Source: RPQJ01 sp044226195 (lineage in GTDB: Bacteria; Pseudomonadota; Gammaproteobacteria; Steroidobacterales; Steroidobacteraceae). Taken from it: a stretch of 64,000 nt of DNA. Numbering within the stretch: the first letter of the stretch is position 1; each line of letters begins with the position of its first letter. A model generated the notes under the pieces. It had not been told where the DNA came from, did no database searches, and saw only the letters and a program-made list of their open reading frames with translations. Shown here piece after piece: positions 17,609-25,697 of the stretch. The stretch is taken from contig JBGAHO010000014.1 in NCBI GenBank assembly GCA_044226195.1, positions 18,606 through 82,605 of the forward strand. The letters run 5' to 3'. The position numbers were made by a program, and so were the translations under genes.

Positions 17609-18466
17609 ATGACGGGCACACGCGACATCACGGTCGGCATCAAGACTTTCATGCGCACGCCGCAGCTGCGGCTGTGCCTCGACTCGCTGCGCCAGCTCGA
17701 GTGGCGTGAAGTCATCATCGCGGACGACGGGCCGATCGACGAAGAGCGCGAACTGCTGTACCAGACGTTCGGCGAGCAGATGCCGCTGAAGCTGCTGCGG
17801 CTGCCGTTCGATACCGGGCTGGCGGCCGGCCGCAACCAGATCGTCCAGCAGTGCGACACGCCCTACCTGCTGATGCTCGACGACGACCAGACGGTGCCCA
17901 CGAACGTCGGCCAGCTCGCGGACATCCTCGACGAGAATCCCGTGATCGGCGGCGCCTCCGCCATCTGGCTGGAGCACGGCGATCGCAAGTGCACGGCCTG
18001 CGACCTGCGGCTCGTCGGCAGCCGGATCGTCAAGGAAGTCTGCGACCGGCACCCCGTGAGCCACACGAAGCGCGGCCAGCGCTACATGACGTTCGCGTTC
18101 ATCCCCAATTCGACCTTGTTCCGGCGTACCTGCCTCACCGACCTGCCCTGGGATCCCTACTACAAGATCGGCCGCGAGCACCTCGACTTCTACTTCGCGC
18201 ACCAGCGCCTGGGACGCTGGCAGTTCGCCGTGTCGCTCGACGTGCTCATCGGCCATCACCCGGACGGCGCCAGCAGGAGTTATCGCTCGTTCCGGCACGG
18301 TCCAAGAGTCGACGCATCGAACCGCTACTTCCTGGAGAAGTTCGGCGTCAGCAAGGTGGTCGAGGGCCGCAAGCTGCACGACTGCTGGTGGCTGGTCGAG
18401 GATGGCGCTGCGCAGGAGCCGTTGCTGCGGAAGTGGTCGCGCACGCTGCGCGACACGATCACCTGA
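17609..18466 (+). CDS. Glycosyltransferase, family 2-like
   Basis: A 285-residue GT-A fold enzyme. It opens with DITVGIKTFMRTPQLRLCL, typical of family 2, followed by IIADDGPIDEE and the metal/nucleotide motif LLMLDDDQTVP (DxD). No membrane helix is present, so it is a cytoplasmic or membrane-associated transferase. It includes four cysteines (for example KCTACDLRLV) that are not usual for the family. The region with SHTKRGQRYMTFAFIPNSTLF and HLDFYFAHQRL suggests an acceptor-binding lobe. It is flanked by two sulfotransferase genes, so it may help build a sulfated surface glycan. Donor and acceptor are unknown. Confidence 0.82.
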   Translation: MTGTRDITVGIKTFMRTPQLRLCLDSLRQLEWREVIIADDGPIDEERELLYQTFGEQMPLKLLRLPFDTGLAAGRNQIVQQCDTPYLLMLDDDQTVPTNVGQLADILDENPVIGGASAIWLEHGDRKCTACDLRLVGSRIVKEVCDRHPVSHTKRGQRYMTFAFIPNSTLFRRTCLTDLPWDPYYKIGREHLDFYFAHQRLGRWQFAVSLDVLIGHHPDGASRSYRSFRHGPRVDASNRYFLEKFGVSKVVEGRKLHDCWWLVEDGAAQEPLLRKWSRTLRDTIT

Positions 18467-18481
18467 GGCTGTCCGCCGCCG

Positions 18482-19141
18482 TCAGTCCTCCGGCAGCGAG
18501 CGCTCGATCCCGAGGGCACGACGCAAGTTGCGCCAGAGACCGCGGCCGGCACGCTCGCCCCGCGTGGCATTGGCGTGCGGCCAGGGCATCTCCGGCACCG
18601 GGGCCGAGAGGAATTCGCACAGCGGCCCCCAGTCCTCGGTCTGCGTGGGGTCGAACTCCAGCAGCTGTCCCGGACGCGAACGGAAGTGCTGGCGGATCTC
18701 GGCGTTGTGCTCGCGGTACGCATCGAGCCACGCCTGGCGACTCTCCTCGTCGCGGGACGGGTCGGCGTGCCGCCCGAACATCCACAGGCGCATCGGCCGC
18801 AGGCGGCGGTTGCGATAGAACTTGACGCAGCTGTCGATCCACGCCTCGTCGTCGCGGGCGGTGAGGATGTACTTCCCGTCCGGGTACAGCTCGTAGATCT
18901 GTCGCCAGATGCGGAAATAGGGATTGTCGGTGAACGCGTCGAACATCTCGAACGTCGGCAGGCGGTAGTCGCCCGCGTCGATCTGCCGGATCAGCGTCTC
19001 GCCGTCGTCGGCCCCCGGATAGCTGCGGGGCGTGTCGCCGTTCACCGTGCGGTAGCCGAGCAGGCGCAGCGCCTCGTACAGCGTCGTGGTGCCGGTCTTG
19101 TAGAAACCGATGCCGAAGATCTTGCCGTCGTACTGCGCCAT
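18482..19141 (-). CDS. Sulfotransferase family protein (second, Sulfotransfer_4 type)
   Basis: A 219-residue protein opening KIFGIGFYKTGTTTLYEALR, a variant of the 5'-phosphosulfate binding loop found in the Sulfotransfer_4/sulfotransferase-family group. Later TARDDEAWIDSCVKFY fits the 3'-phosphate region. It is distinct in sequence from the sulfotransferase at 16604-17488, so the two did not arise by recent duplication. It is convergent with the glycosyltransferase gene, 15 bases apart. A role in sulfating a carbohydrate is the likeliest guess from context. Some members of this group have no proven sulfotransferase activity. Confidence 0.78.
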   Translation of the reverse strand: MAQYDGKIFGIGFYKTGTTTLYEALRLLGYRTVNGDTPRSYPGADDGETLIRQIDAGDYRLPTFEMFDAFTDNPYFRIWRQIYELYPDGKYILTARDDEAWIDSCVKFYRNRRLRPMRLWMFGRHADPSRDEESRQAWLDAYREHNAEIRQHFRSRPGQLLEFDPTQTEDWGPLCEFLSAPVPEMPWPHANATRGERAGRGLWRNLRRALGIERSLPED

Positions 19142-19190
19142 CGGCGGAATTCTGCCCGGATCGCCGCGGTCGCGCGAGCCGGCGCGATCC

Positions 19191-19937
19191 TCAGAGCAGG
19201 GAGCCCTGCTGCGGCCCCGGCTCGTCCGTCGGGCCCGTGTCGCGTCCGCCCTCTGCCAGGGCGACCGGCTCGATGAGCCCCGGGCCGTCGTTGCGCGCGT
19301 TGTTCACCAGGCGGCCGACGGGCCGGGCCGCCAGCTGCAGCGACTCATCCGGATTGAGCCAGCGGTCGAGGCGCTCGACGTCACGGTTGGCCGGATCGAG
19401 CCACTCCCCGTAGGCCTCGGGCGGCAGGATGACCGGCATGCGGTCGTGGATGAAGGCGATGGAGGGCAGCGGCGCCGTGGTGATGAGCGTGCAGGATTCG
19501 AGCGCATCGCCGCTGGCCGGGTCGCGCCCGTGCTCCCACAACCCGGCCATGGCGAACGGCTCCGAGCTCGCGAGCTGGACGTAGTACGGCTGCTTGGCCG
19601 GCCCCGAGCGCTGCCACTCGTAGTAGCCGTCGGCGAGCACGAGGCAGCGGCGGCGCTGGTAGGCGTTGCGGAAGGACGGCTTCTCGCGCAGCGTCTCGCT
19701 GCGCGCATTGTTGAGCTTCGCGCCGATCGCGCGGTCCTTCGCCCAGCCAGGCACGAGGCCCCAGTACAGCATCGTGAGTCGTCGTGTCGCCGGATCGTCC
19801 GGCAGCACCCTCACGGCGGGCACGTAGGTGGTCGGTGCGATATTCCAGCGCGGCGCGACATCGAGCGCGAGGTCGGTGACGCCAAACAGGCGGACGACGG
19901 CTTCGTGCGGCGAGTAGAACGCGAAGCGACCGCACAT
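19191..19937 (-). CDS. SRAP domain protein (SOS response-associated, HMCES/YedK-like)
   Basis: A 248-residue protein that in this family forms a covalent link to abasic sites in single-stranded DNA and shields them. The catalytic Cys2 follows the initiator methionine in MCGRFAF. Conserved N in WNIAPT, the NNARSET segment, and E in YYEW together with H in FIHDRMPVIL complete the active site. Length is normal. The C-terminal 25 residues are low-complexity. It sits seven bases downstream of an ABC exporter permease gene on the same strand, which looks like simple clustering. No LexA box was obvious nearby. Confidence 0.92.
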   Translation of the reverse strand: MCGRFAFYSPHEAVVRLFGVTDLALDVAPRWNIAPTTYVPAVRVLPDDPATRRLTMLYWGLVPGWAKDRAIGAKLNNARSETLREKPSFRNAYQRRRCLVLADGYYEWQRSGPAKQPYYVQLASSEPFAMAGLWEHGRDPASGDALESCTLITTAPLPSIAFIHDRMPVILPPEAYGEWLDPANRDVERLDRWLNPDESLQLAARPVGRLVNNARNDGPGLIEPVALAEGGRDTGPTDEPGPQQGSLL

Positions 19938-19943
19938 GCCGGG

Positions 19944-20768
19944 CTACTCGCGGATCCCCGTCCCCTTCTCCATCAGCCACACGCAGGTGCCGAACAGCAC
20001 CACGACCGCCGCGACCATGAACCCGAAGGCGAACCCCACGTGCACGTCGGAGTGGCCGAGGAAGCCGTAGCGGAAGGCGTTGACCATGTAGAGGATGGGG
20101 TTGGTGCGTGAGAGCGCCTGCGCCCAGTCGGGCAGCATCGCGATCGAGTAGAACACGCCGCCGAGGTAGGTCATCGGCGTGAGGATGAAGGTCGGCACGA
20201 ACGAGATCTGGTCGAAGTTCTTGGCGAACACCGCGTTCACGAACCCGCCGAGCGAGAACACGATCGAGGTGAGCAGCACGGCGGCCACCACCACGAACAG
20301 GTGCTCGACGTGCAGGTGCGTGAAGAAGAGCGAGATGATCGTCACCACCAGGCCCACCAGCAGGCCGCGCAGCATGCCGCCCGCGACGTAACCCATCACG
20401 ATCAGCCAGTTGGGCAGCGGCGAAACCAGCAGCTCCTCGATGTGGCGGCCGAACTTGGCGCCGAAGAACGACGACACCACGTTGCCGTAGCTGTTGGTGA
20501 TCACCGACATCATGATCAGGCCGGGCGCGATGTACTGCATGTACGTGAAGCCGCCCATGTCGCCGATGCGCCGGCCGATCAGGCTGCCGAAGATGATGAA
20601 GTACAGCGTCGCCGTGATCGCGGGCGGGACGATCGTCTGGCCCCAGATGCGGATGATGCGGCTGAATTCGCGGATGACGATGGTATTGAAGCCGACGACG
20701 CGGTGGCCGCCGCCCTCGACGTTGGACGGCGGCGCCACGGACGGACTCGCCTGGGTCACGTCGTTCAT
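19944..20768 (-). CDS. ABC-2 type transporter permease (YadH-like)
   Basis: A 274-residue inner-membrane permease with six hydrophobic segments (for example ITATLYFIIFGSLIG and LIVMGYVAGGMLRGLLVGLVV). It contains the ABC-2 signature region FVPTFILTPMTYLGGVFYSI. Its ATG overlaps the stop of the upstream ATPase gene as ATGA, so the two form a half-transporter pair, most like E. coli YadG/YadH. The exported substrate is unknown. A 25-residue polar N-terminus precedes the first helix. Confidence 0.9.
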   Translation of the reverse strand: MNDVTQASPSVAPPSNVEGGGHRVVGFNTIVIREFSRIIRIWGQTIVPPAITATLYFIIFGSLIGRRIGDMGGFTYMQYIAPGLIMMSVITNSYGNVVSSFFGAKFGRHIEELLVSPLPNWLIVMGYVAGGMLRGLLVGLVVTIISLFFTHLHVEHLFVVVAAVLLTSIVFSLGGFVNAVFAKNFDQISFVPTFILTPMTYLGGVFYSIAMLPDWAQALSRTNPILYMVNAFRYGFLGHSDVHVGFAFGFMVAAVVVLFGTCVWLMEKGTGIRE

Positions 20769-21715
20769 GCGCCGCTCCCCGCCTTCGCCTGGCCGGTCGC
20801 GAGGTCGCGGCCCTCGACCAGCCGCATGAACAGTTCCTCGAGGCGATTGGCCTTGTTGCGCATCGACAGCACCTCAACGCCGAGGGCCGAGAGCGCCGTG
20901 AAGATCTCGTTCAGGTTCTGGTCCTTGCTCACCTCGACCTCGAGCGTCTGCTCGTCGGTGCGCACGACGCGATAGCCCGGCAGCACCGGGGCCGCCGCGA
21001 TGGGCTGGCGCAGGTTGAGCACGAAGGTCTCCGTGTGCAGCTTGCGCAGCACCGTCGACATGCGGTCGTTCTCGATGATGCGCCCCTCGTCGATGATCGC
21101 GATGTGGCGGCAGAGGCTCTCGGCCTCCTCGAGGTAGTGCGTGGTGAGGATGATGGTCGTGCCTTCCTCGTTGATCCGCCGCAGGAACTCCCACATCGAG
21201 CGGCGCACCTCGATGTCGACGCCCGCCGTGGGCTCGTCGAGGATCAGCAGGCGCGGGGCGTGGATCAGCGCGCGGGCGATCATCAGGCGGCGCTTCATGC
21301 CGCCCGACAGCGTGCGCGAGATCGCGTCGCGCTTGTCCCAGAGCTGCAGCTGCTTCAACCAGTACTCGACGCGCTCTTTCGCCACGTCGCGGCGGATGCC
21401 GTAGAAGCCCGCCTGGTTGACGAGGATCGTCGAGACCTTCTCGAACTGGTTGAAGTTGATCTCCTGCGGCACGAGGCCGAGGCAGGCCTTGGCCGCCTCG
21501 AGGTCGGTGTCGATGTCGTGGCCGAACACCTGCGCGGTGCCGCCGGTCTTGGTGACCAGCGAGGAGATGATGCCGATCGCCGTCGTCTTGCCCGCGCCGT
21601 TCGGACCGAGCAGCGCGAAGAAGTCGCCCTCGGCCACGTCGAGGTCGATGCCCTTCAGCGCCTGGACGCCGTTGCGGTAGGTCTTGGTCAGCTGGCGGAG
21701 CGAGAGGGCCTGCAT
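20765..21715 (-). CDS. ABC transporter ATP-binding protein (YadG-like)
   Basis: A 316-residue ATPase. Walker A LLGPNGAGKTTAIGI, signature RTLSGGMKRRLMIARAL, Walker B LLILDEPTAGVD and the switch histidine in LTTHYLEEAE are all present and intact. The C-terminal 80 residues form the extra domain usual in ABC-2 exporters. I chose the ATG at 21715, where MQALSLRQLTKTY begins. The frame is open upstream, but the extension is arginine-rich and not conserved-looking. It is cotranscribed with the permease gene by a 4-base overlap. Confidence 0.92.
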   Translation of the reverse strand: MQALSLRQLTKTYRNGVQALKGIDLDVAEGDFFALLGPNGAGKTTAIGIISSLVTKTGGTAQVFGHDIDTDLEAAKACLGLVPQEINFNQFEKVSTILVNQAGFYGIRRDVAKERVEYWLKQLQLWDKRDAISRTLSGGMKRRLMIARALIHAPRLLILDEPTAGVDIEVRRSMWEFLRRINEEGTTIILTTHYLEEAESLCRHIAIIDEGRIIENDRMSTVLRKLHTETFVLNLRQPIAAAPVLPGYRVVRTDEQTLEVEVSKDQNLNEIFTALSALGVEVLSMRNKANRLEELFMRLVEGRDLATGQAKAGSGA

Positions 21716-21767
21716 GTCGGTCCGGCGGGAAAAAAGGGGCTGCGAAGCGTACTGCCCCCGCCCGTCG

Positions 21768-22472
21768 TCAGCAAGAAAGCCCCGGCCCGCCGGCGCCGCG
21801 CGGACGTCTTGGCCTGCCCCGCGTCGGATCGAGCGGCACGACCGGCGTGTCCGCACCCGCCGTGATGAGGCAGAGCCCGGCACAGTGCGCCCAGCGCAGC
21901 AGAACCGGGTCACCTTCGCGCGCCGCACCGACCAGCATCGCCCAGAAGCGCTCGTGGCGTGGCCAGCGCGGCCGGACGAGGCCGGGCAGGCTCGCGATCC
22001 GCGCCACGTCGGACGGTGTGAGCGCCGCGAGCCGCATCTCTTCCTCCACGGCCACGCCGAGGACGATCCGCGGCGTCAGCGGCGTGCCGCCGGCAAGATG
22101 CCGCGCCACCGACAGGGCCAGCAGGACGAAGGCATGGCACCGGTCGGCGAGCAGGGTATCCAGCGGCGCCGGCGGCCGTGCATCGGCCACCCGGTCCCCA
22201 ACGGGCACCGAGGTGGGCACGCGCAGGTGGAACAGGCAAAAGGGCGCGTCCGCGAGTCGGGCCCGTGCGTTGGCATCGCAGGCGCGGAGCGCCCGGCGTA
22301 CCGTCTCCGCGACGGCGAAGCGCGGGTCGTCCTCGAGCGCATCCTCCACCCCCAGGTCGAGGAACAGGCGGTTGAGGTCCGCGATGTCGCGCCGGATCGC
22401 GGGCCCCAGAAGATTGCCGCGATGCAGCAGGATCGATCCCGGATCCGTCGGGTTCTGCAGTCGGTCATCCAT
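21768..22472 (-). CDS. Protein with two FlhD-like repeats (candidate partner of the FlhC-like regulator)
   Basis: A 234-residue protein without a ready database name. Residues 110-203 align by eye over the whole of FlhD. The clearest block is LGVAVEEEMRLAALTPSDVA, which parallels the E. coli FlhD stretch LGINEEMxxxLAALTLPQMV, and the following helix LLRWAHCAGLCLI also fits. Residues 28-85 give a second, weaker match, ending LADAPFCLFHLRV against FlhD LAETNQLVCHFRF. The protein therefore looks like an internal FlhD duplication with a low-complexity tail (from about residue 215). GGAG lies 8 bases before the ATG. It is divergent from the flhC-like gene and shares its operators. Confidence in coding is high, in the FlhD assignment moderate. 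Confidence 0.62.
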   Translation of the reverse strand: MDDRLQNPTDPGSILLHRGNLLGPAIRRDIADLNRLFLDLGVEDALEDDPRFAVAETVRRALRACDANARARLADAPFCLFHLRVPTSVPVGDRVADARPPAPLDTLLADRCHAFVLLALSVARHLAGGTPLTPRIVLGVAVEEEMRLAALTPSDVARIASLPGLVRPRWPRHERFWAMLVGAAREGDPVLLRWAHCAGLCLITAGADTPVVPLDPTRGRPRRPRGAGGPGLSC

Positions 22473-22486
22473 GGCTTTGACTCCAG

Positions 22487-22508
22487 ATATGGTCCATTAG
22501 GACCATAT
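22487..22508. promoter_or_regulatory. Palindromic operator, copy 1
   Basis: ATATGGTCC (22487-22495), spacer ATTA, GGACCATAT (22500-22508): a perfect 9-base inverted repeat. It sits right upstream of the ribosome site of the FlhD-like gene. The block 22491-22512 recurs 40 bases downstream with 19 of 22 bases identical, so this is half of a tandem operator with helical-phase spacing. Confidence 0.75.
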
Positions 22509-22529
22509 ATGGTTGTAGACTGCTTTCCG

Positions 22530-22552
22530 TGGTCCGTTTAGACCATATATGG
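22530..22552. promoter_or_regulatory. Palindromic operator, copy 2
   Basis: TGGTCC-GTTT-AGACCA, one mismatch from a perfect inverted repeat, then TATATGG as after copy 1. It lies 26 bases before the FlhC-like start. The 40-base distance to copy 1 is close to four helical turns, which would allow cooperative binding. The bound protein could be the FlhC/FlhD-like complex itself or another regulator. Confidence 0.72.
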
Positions 22553-22577
22553 CCAGTAAGTCAAGTTGGGGACTGCC

Positions 22578-23120
22578 ATGAGGATCACGGACTGCCGCTA
22601 CGACCGGGATCGGCTCCGGCTGACGATCGCGTTCCGCCTGATCGGCCACGAGGCCCGCACGCACACCATCCGGCAGGCCACCGGCCTGTCCGACGACCGC
22701 ATCCGCAAGCTGTTCCGCGACTACGTGCGCGACCGGCCCGACGCCGCGGTCCGGCGGCGGCGCGGCAAGTCGCCGCGACAGATGGCGTATTTCCGGCGCA
22801 CGCCCGAGCACGAGCTGCAGGCGGCGACGCTCGGCGCGCTGTTGCGCTGTTGCGGCCTGCTGCGCCGGGGTGCCGCCTCCGGCCGGCCTTCCCTCGACGA
22901 GGTGGCGCGTTTCTGCGACGTCTACGAGACCTTCGCCGAGCTGTGCCCGCGCGCCGCGATCACCTTCGAGCACGCGTGGTTCCTGCTGCAGATGCTGTCC
23001 CGCGAGAACGAGTACGTGCTCGCGACCTGCCAGGACTGCCACACGCTGTGGATCCGCGACCTGCTCGACATCCTGCCGGACAACTGCCCGGCCTGCCGCA
23101 TGGGGCTGTACCCGCACTGA
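22578..23120 (+). CDS. FlhC-like transcriptional regulator
   Basis: A 180-residue protein closely following the FlhC plan. It has a helical N-terminal region with TGLSDDRIRKLFRDYV (compare TGLSRERLLRLYKEV in E. coli FlhC), a middle region ending ITFEHAWFLLQML (compare LSFTRAWTLVRFF), and a zinc site of C151, C154, C170 and C173 in CQDC...CPAC. The Cys spacing is 2-15-2, against 2-16-2 in FlhC. FlhC binds DNA with FlhD to activate flagellar class II promoters, but no flagellar gene is in this window. ATG at 22578 has GGGGA six bases before it; a TTG four codons upstream is less likely. Confidence 0.85.
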   Translation: MRITDCRYDRDRLRLTIAFRLIGHEARTHTIRQATGLSDDRIRKLFRDYVRDRPDAAVRRRRGKSPRQMAYFRRTPEHELQAATLGALLRCCGLLRRGAASGRPSLDEVARFCDVYETFAELCPRAAITFEHAWFLLQMLSRENEYVLATCQDCHTLWIRDLLDILPDNCPACRMGLYPH

Positions 23121-23169
23121 GGCCGGGCGCGTTGCTAGACTGCGCGCCTTTCCTCCCCGAGGCCCGCGC

Positions 23170-24308
23170 GTGCGCAGCCCCAACGCCTTCTCCGGCCCCT
23201 ACCTCGACCGCGCGGCCCACCTGCGCAAGGACGAGGCCTTCATCGCGCAGGCGCTCGCGGCGCCGACCACGGTGGTGGTGCCGGTGTGGCGCTCGAAGAG
23301 CCTCGTGCGCCGCGGGCCCGACGGCTGGTCGGCCGTCTATCTCGAGGTCTCGCACGGCCTCGTGGCCGCGCTGCCGCCCGCCGAGCGCGTGATGCTCGGA
23401 CAGTTCGACGGGCGCGTGTACTTCGCCGTCGACGTGCCGGGCGACGAGGCGCCCGCGCTGTTCGACGACGCCCGATTCGAGGACCTGCGCATGATCGGCG
23501 CGCAGCTCCCGGCGCAGGAAGCGGGCGTGCTCGCCTATGCCCGCGGCCTGCTCTACTGGCGCCACCGCCACCGCTGGTGCGGCGTCTGCGGCGCGGCCAA
23601 TGCCAGCACCAGTGCCGGCCACGTGATGACCTGCACCAACGCCGACTGCGCGACGGACCACTTCCCGCGCATCGACCCGGCCATCATCGTGCTGGTCACG
23701 GACGGCGAGCGCGCGCTGCTCGGGCCTACGCTCGCGGCCTGCTCTACTGGCGCCACCGCCACCGCTGGTGCGGCGTGTGCGGAGCGGCGAACCGCAGCAC
23801 CAGCGCCGGCCACGTGATGACCTGCACCAGCGCCGACTGCGCGACGGACCACTTCCCGCGCATCGACCCGGCCATCATCGTGCTGGTCACCGACGGCGAG
23901 CGTGCGCTGCTGGGGCGCCAGGCCTCGTGGCCACCGGGCCGCTACTCGACCATCGCGGGGTTCGTCGAGCCGGGCGAGAGTCTCGAGGACGCGGTGGCAC
24001 GCGAAGTGCTCGAGGAGACCGGCGTCACCGTACTCGAGTCCGACTACCACTCCTCGCAGCCGTGGCCGTTCCCGGCCTCGCTGATGATCGGCTTCACCTC
24101 GCGGGCCTCGGCCGAAGCGCAGCCGCGCGCCGACGAGGAACTCGAGGACGTCCGCTGGTTCACGCGCGCGGAGATCGCCTCGGGCCATCCGGGCCTGCCG
24201 CCGCCGCAGTCCGTGTCGTACCGCCTGATCGAGGACTGGTACGACGCGGGCGCCGACGTGCCGCTGCGCCGCACGCCGGGCGTGAAGCTCTGGGGCCCGA
24301 CGCGCTGA
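23170..24308 (+). pseudogene. nudC: NADH pyrophosphatase NudC, interrupted by a frameshifting internal duplication
   Basis: NudC hydrolyses NAD(H) and removes NAD caps from RNA. The frame starting at GTG 23170 encodes the N-terminal domain, the zinc ribbon (CGVCGAA and later cysteines) and reads to ERALLG. There a second copy of the zinc-ribbon region begins in another frame, which continues through the Nudix box GFVEPGESLEDAVAREVLEE to the stop at 24308. The duplicated unit is 191 bp, not a multiple of three, so no single frame gives a full protein. Removing one copy restores an ordinary NudC of about 315 residues. As written it is broken. Assembly error is a serious alternative. Confidence 0.85.
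23534..23915 (+). repeat. Tandem duplication, 2 x 191 bp, inside nudC
   Basis: Unit 1 is 23534-23724 and unit 2 is 23725-23915. By direct comparison they differ at about 13 positions, mostly third codon positions, with two amino-acid changes (NASTS/NRSTS and CTNADC/CTSADC). That pattern is what two strain alleles of one gene would show, rather than a fresh duplication. Confidence 0.9.
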
Positions 24309-24324
24309 ACGACCGGATCCACGC

Positions 24325-25080
24325 GTGGCCGTCGAAATCCCGTTCGTGCTCGCGGCCGCCTTCGGCGCCGGCCTGATCGACGCCATGGCCGGCGGCGGCG
24401 GGCTGATCCAGGTACCCGCGCTGTTCGCCGCGTACCCGGACACGCCGCATACGACGCTGCTCGGCACCGGCAAGCTCGCGGGCTTCGCGGGCACGGCCAG
24501 CGCGTCGGTGCGATATGCGCGGCACGTCCGCATGGACTGGCGCTTCATCGGTGCCGCCTCGCTCGGCGCCTTCTGCTGCGCGCTGGTGGGCGCGTGGATC
24601 GCGACGCGCTTTCCGCCGGCGCAGTTCCGCGCCCTGGTCCCGCTGCTGCTGACCGCGGTGCTCGTCTACACGCTGGTGCACCGGAACCTCGGCGAGGTGC
24701 ACGCGCCGCGCGGCGGACTCGCGCTGGCAGCCGCCAGTGCCGGGGCGATCGGCCTGTACGACGGCTTCTTCGGGCCGGGCACCGGCAGCTTCCTGGTGTT
24801 CCTGTTCATCCGCGTGTTCGGCCTCGACTTCCTGCACGCCTCGGCTTCCGCCAAGGTGGTGAACTGCGCGGCCAACGTGGCGGCGCTGCTGCTCTTCGGC
24901 CTCACGGTGCCGCTGATGTGGCTGCTGGGCCTCGGCATGGCAATCGCCAACGTGCTCGGTGCGCAGGTCGGCAGTCACCTCGCGATCCGCGGCGGCAGCG
25001 GGTTCGTGCGCAAGGTGTTCCTCGCGGTCGTCACCTGCCTCATCGCCAAGACGGCCTGGGACGCGCACCTGTTCTGGTAG
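24325..25080 (+). CDS. TSUP family membrane protein (YfcA/TauE-like)
   Basis: A 251-residue inner-membrane protein with seven or eight hydrophobic segments, probably exporting sulfite, sulfoacetate or another organic anion. The repeated family motifs are present: GAGLIDAMAGGGGLIQVPAL in the first half and GLYDGFFGPGTGSFLVFLFI in the second, each with the glycine-rich turn typical of the TSUP half-repeats. GTG at 24325, 16 bases after nudC, starts the frame right at the first helix. The substrate cannot be read from sequence. Confidence 0.88.
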   Translation: MAVEIPFVLAAAFGAGLIDAMAGGGGLIQVPALFAAYPDTPHTTLLGTGKLAGFAGTASASVRYARHVRMDWRFIGAASLGAFCCALVGAWIATRFPPAQFRALVPLLLTAVLVYTLVHRNLGEVHAPRGGLALAAASAGAIGLYDGFFGPGTGSFLVFLFIRVFGLDFLHASASAKVVNCAANVAALLLFGLTVPLMWLLGLGMAIANVLGAQVGSHLAIRGGSGFVRKVFLAVVTCLIAKTAWDAHLFW

Positions 25081-25089
25081 ATTGCCGGC

Positions 25090-25665
25090 ATGGAAGCCAC
25101 GACTGCGTTCCTCAGCATCGCGCTCGGCATCGGACTCGCCGCCGCCACCGGCTTCCGCGTCTTCCTGCCGCTGCTGATCGCGGGCCTGGCCGCCCATTTC
25201 GGCCACCTGCCGCTCAACGACAGCTTCGCGTGGCTCGCGAGTGTCCCGGCCCTGGTCACGCTCGGCACGGCGGCCGCGCTCGAGGTATTCGCCTACTACA
25301 TCCCGGGCGTCGACCATGTGCTCGACGTGATCGCGAGCCCGGTGACGGTGGTCGCGGGCGCGGTCGCGAGCGCCGCCGTCATGACCCACGTGCCGCCGGC
25401 CGTGCTGTGGCCGGTCGCGATCATCGCGGGCGGCGGCGTCGCCGGACTCACCAAGGGCAGCACGGCCCTGCTGCGCGCCAAGTCGGGCCTCGCGACCGGC
25501 GGCCTCGCCAACCCCGTCGTCTCGACGGTGGAGACGCTCGGCGCCACGGGCCTCACCCTGCTGGCGATCGTGGTCCCGCTGCTGTGCCTGGCCGCGATCG
25601 TCGCCCTGCTGGTCTGGGGGGTGCGCCGGACCGGCCGGCTGCTGTTCGGCCGTCGCGCGACCTGA
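25090..25665 (+). CDS. DUF4126 family membrane protein
   Basis: A 191-residue protein with four or five hydrophobic segments. It opens with the DUF4126 hallmark ALGIGLAAATGFRVFLPLL, then AYYIPGVDHVLDVIASPV and GLTKGSTALLRAKSG. It is predicted to sit in the inner membrane with the glycine-rich GGVAGLTKG loop in the middle. Function is unknown for the family. It follows the TSUP gene after nine bases, so the two are probably one transcript. Confidence 0.85.
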   Translation: MEATTAFLSIALGIGLAAATGFRVFLPLLIAGLAAHFGHLPLNDSFAWLASVPALVTLGTAAALEVFAYYIPGVDHVLDVIASPVTVVAGAVASAAVMTHVPPAVLWPVAIIAGGGVAGLTKGSTALLRAKSGLATGGLANPVVSTVETLGATGLTLLAIVVPLLCLAAIVALLVWGVRRTGRLLFGRRAT

Positions 25666-25697
25666 GGCGCGCCCGGGGAAAGTACAATGCCGGGCCT

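Noticed and set aside
23534..23915. Duplication in nudC as a mobile-element footprint
   Set aside because: There are no terminal repeats or target-site duplications and both units are coding. Tandem duplication or allele joining explains it better.
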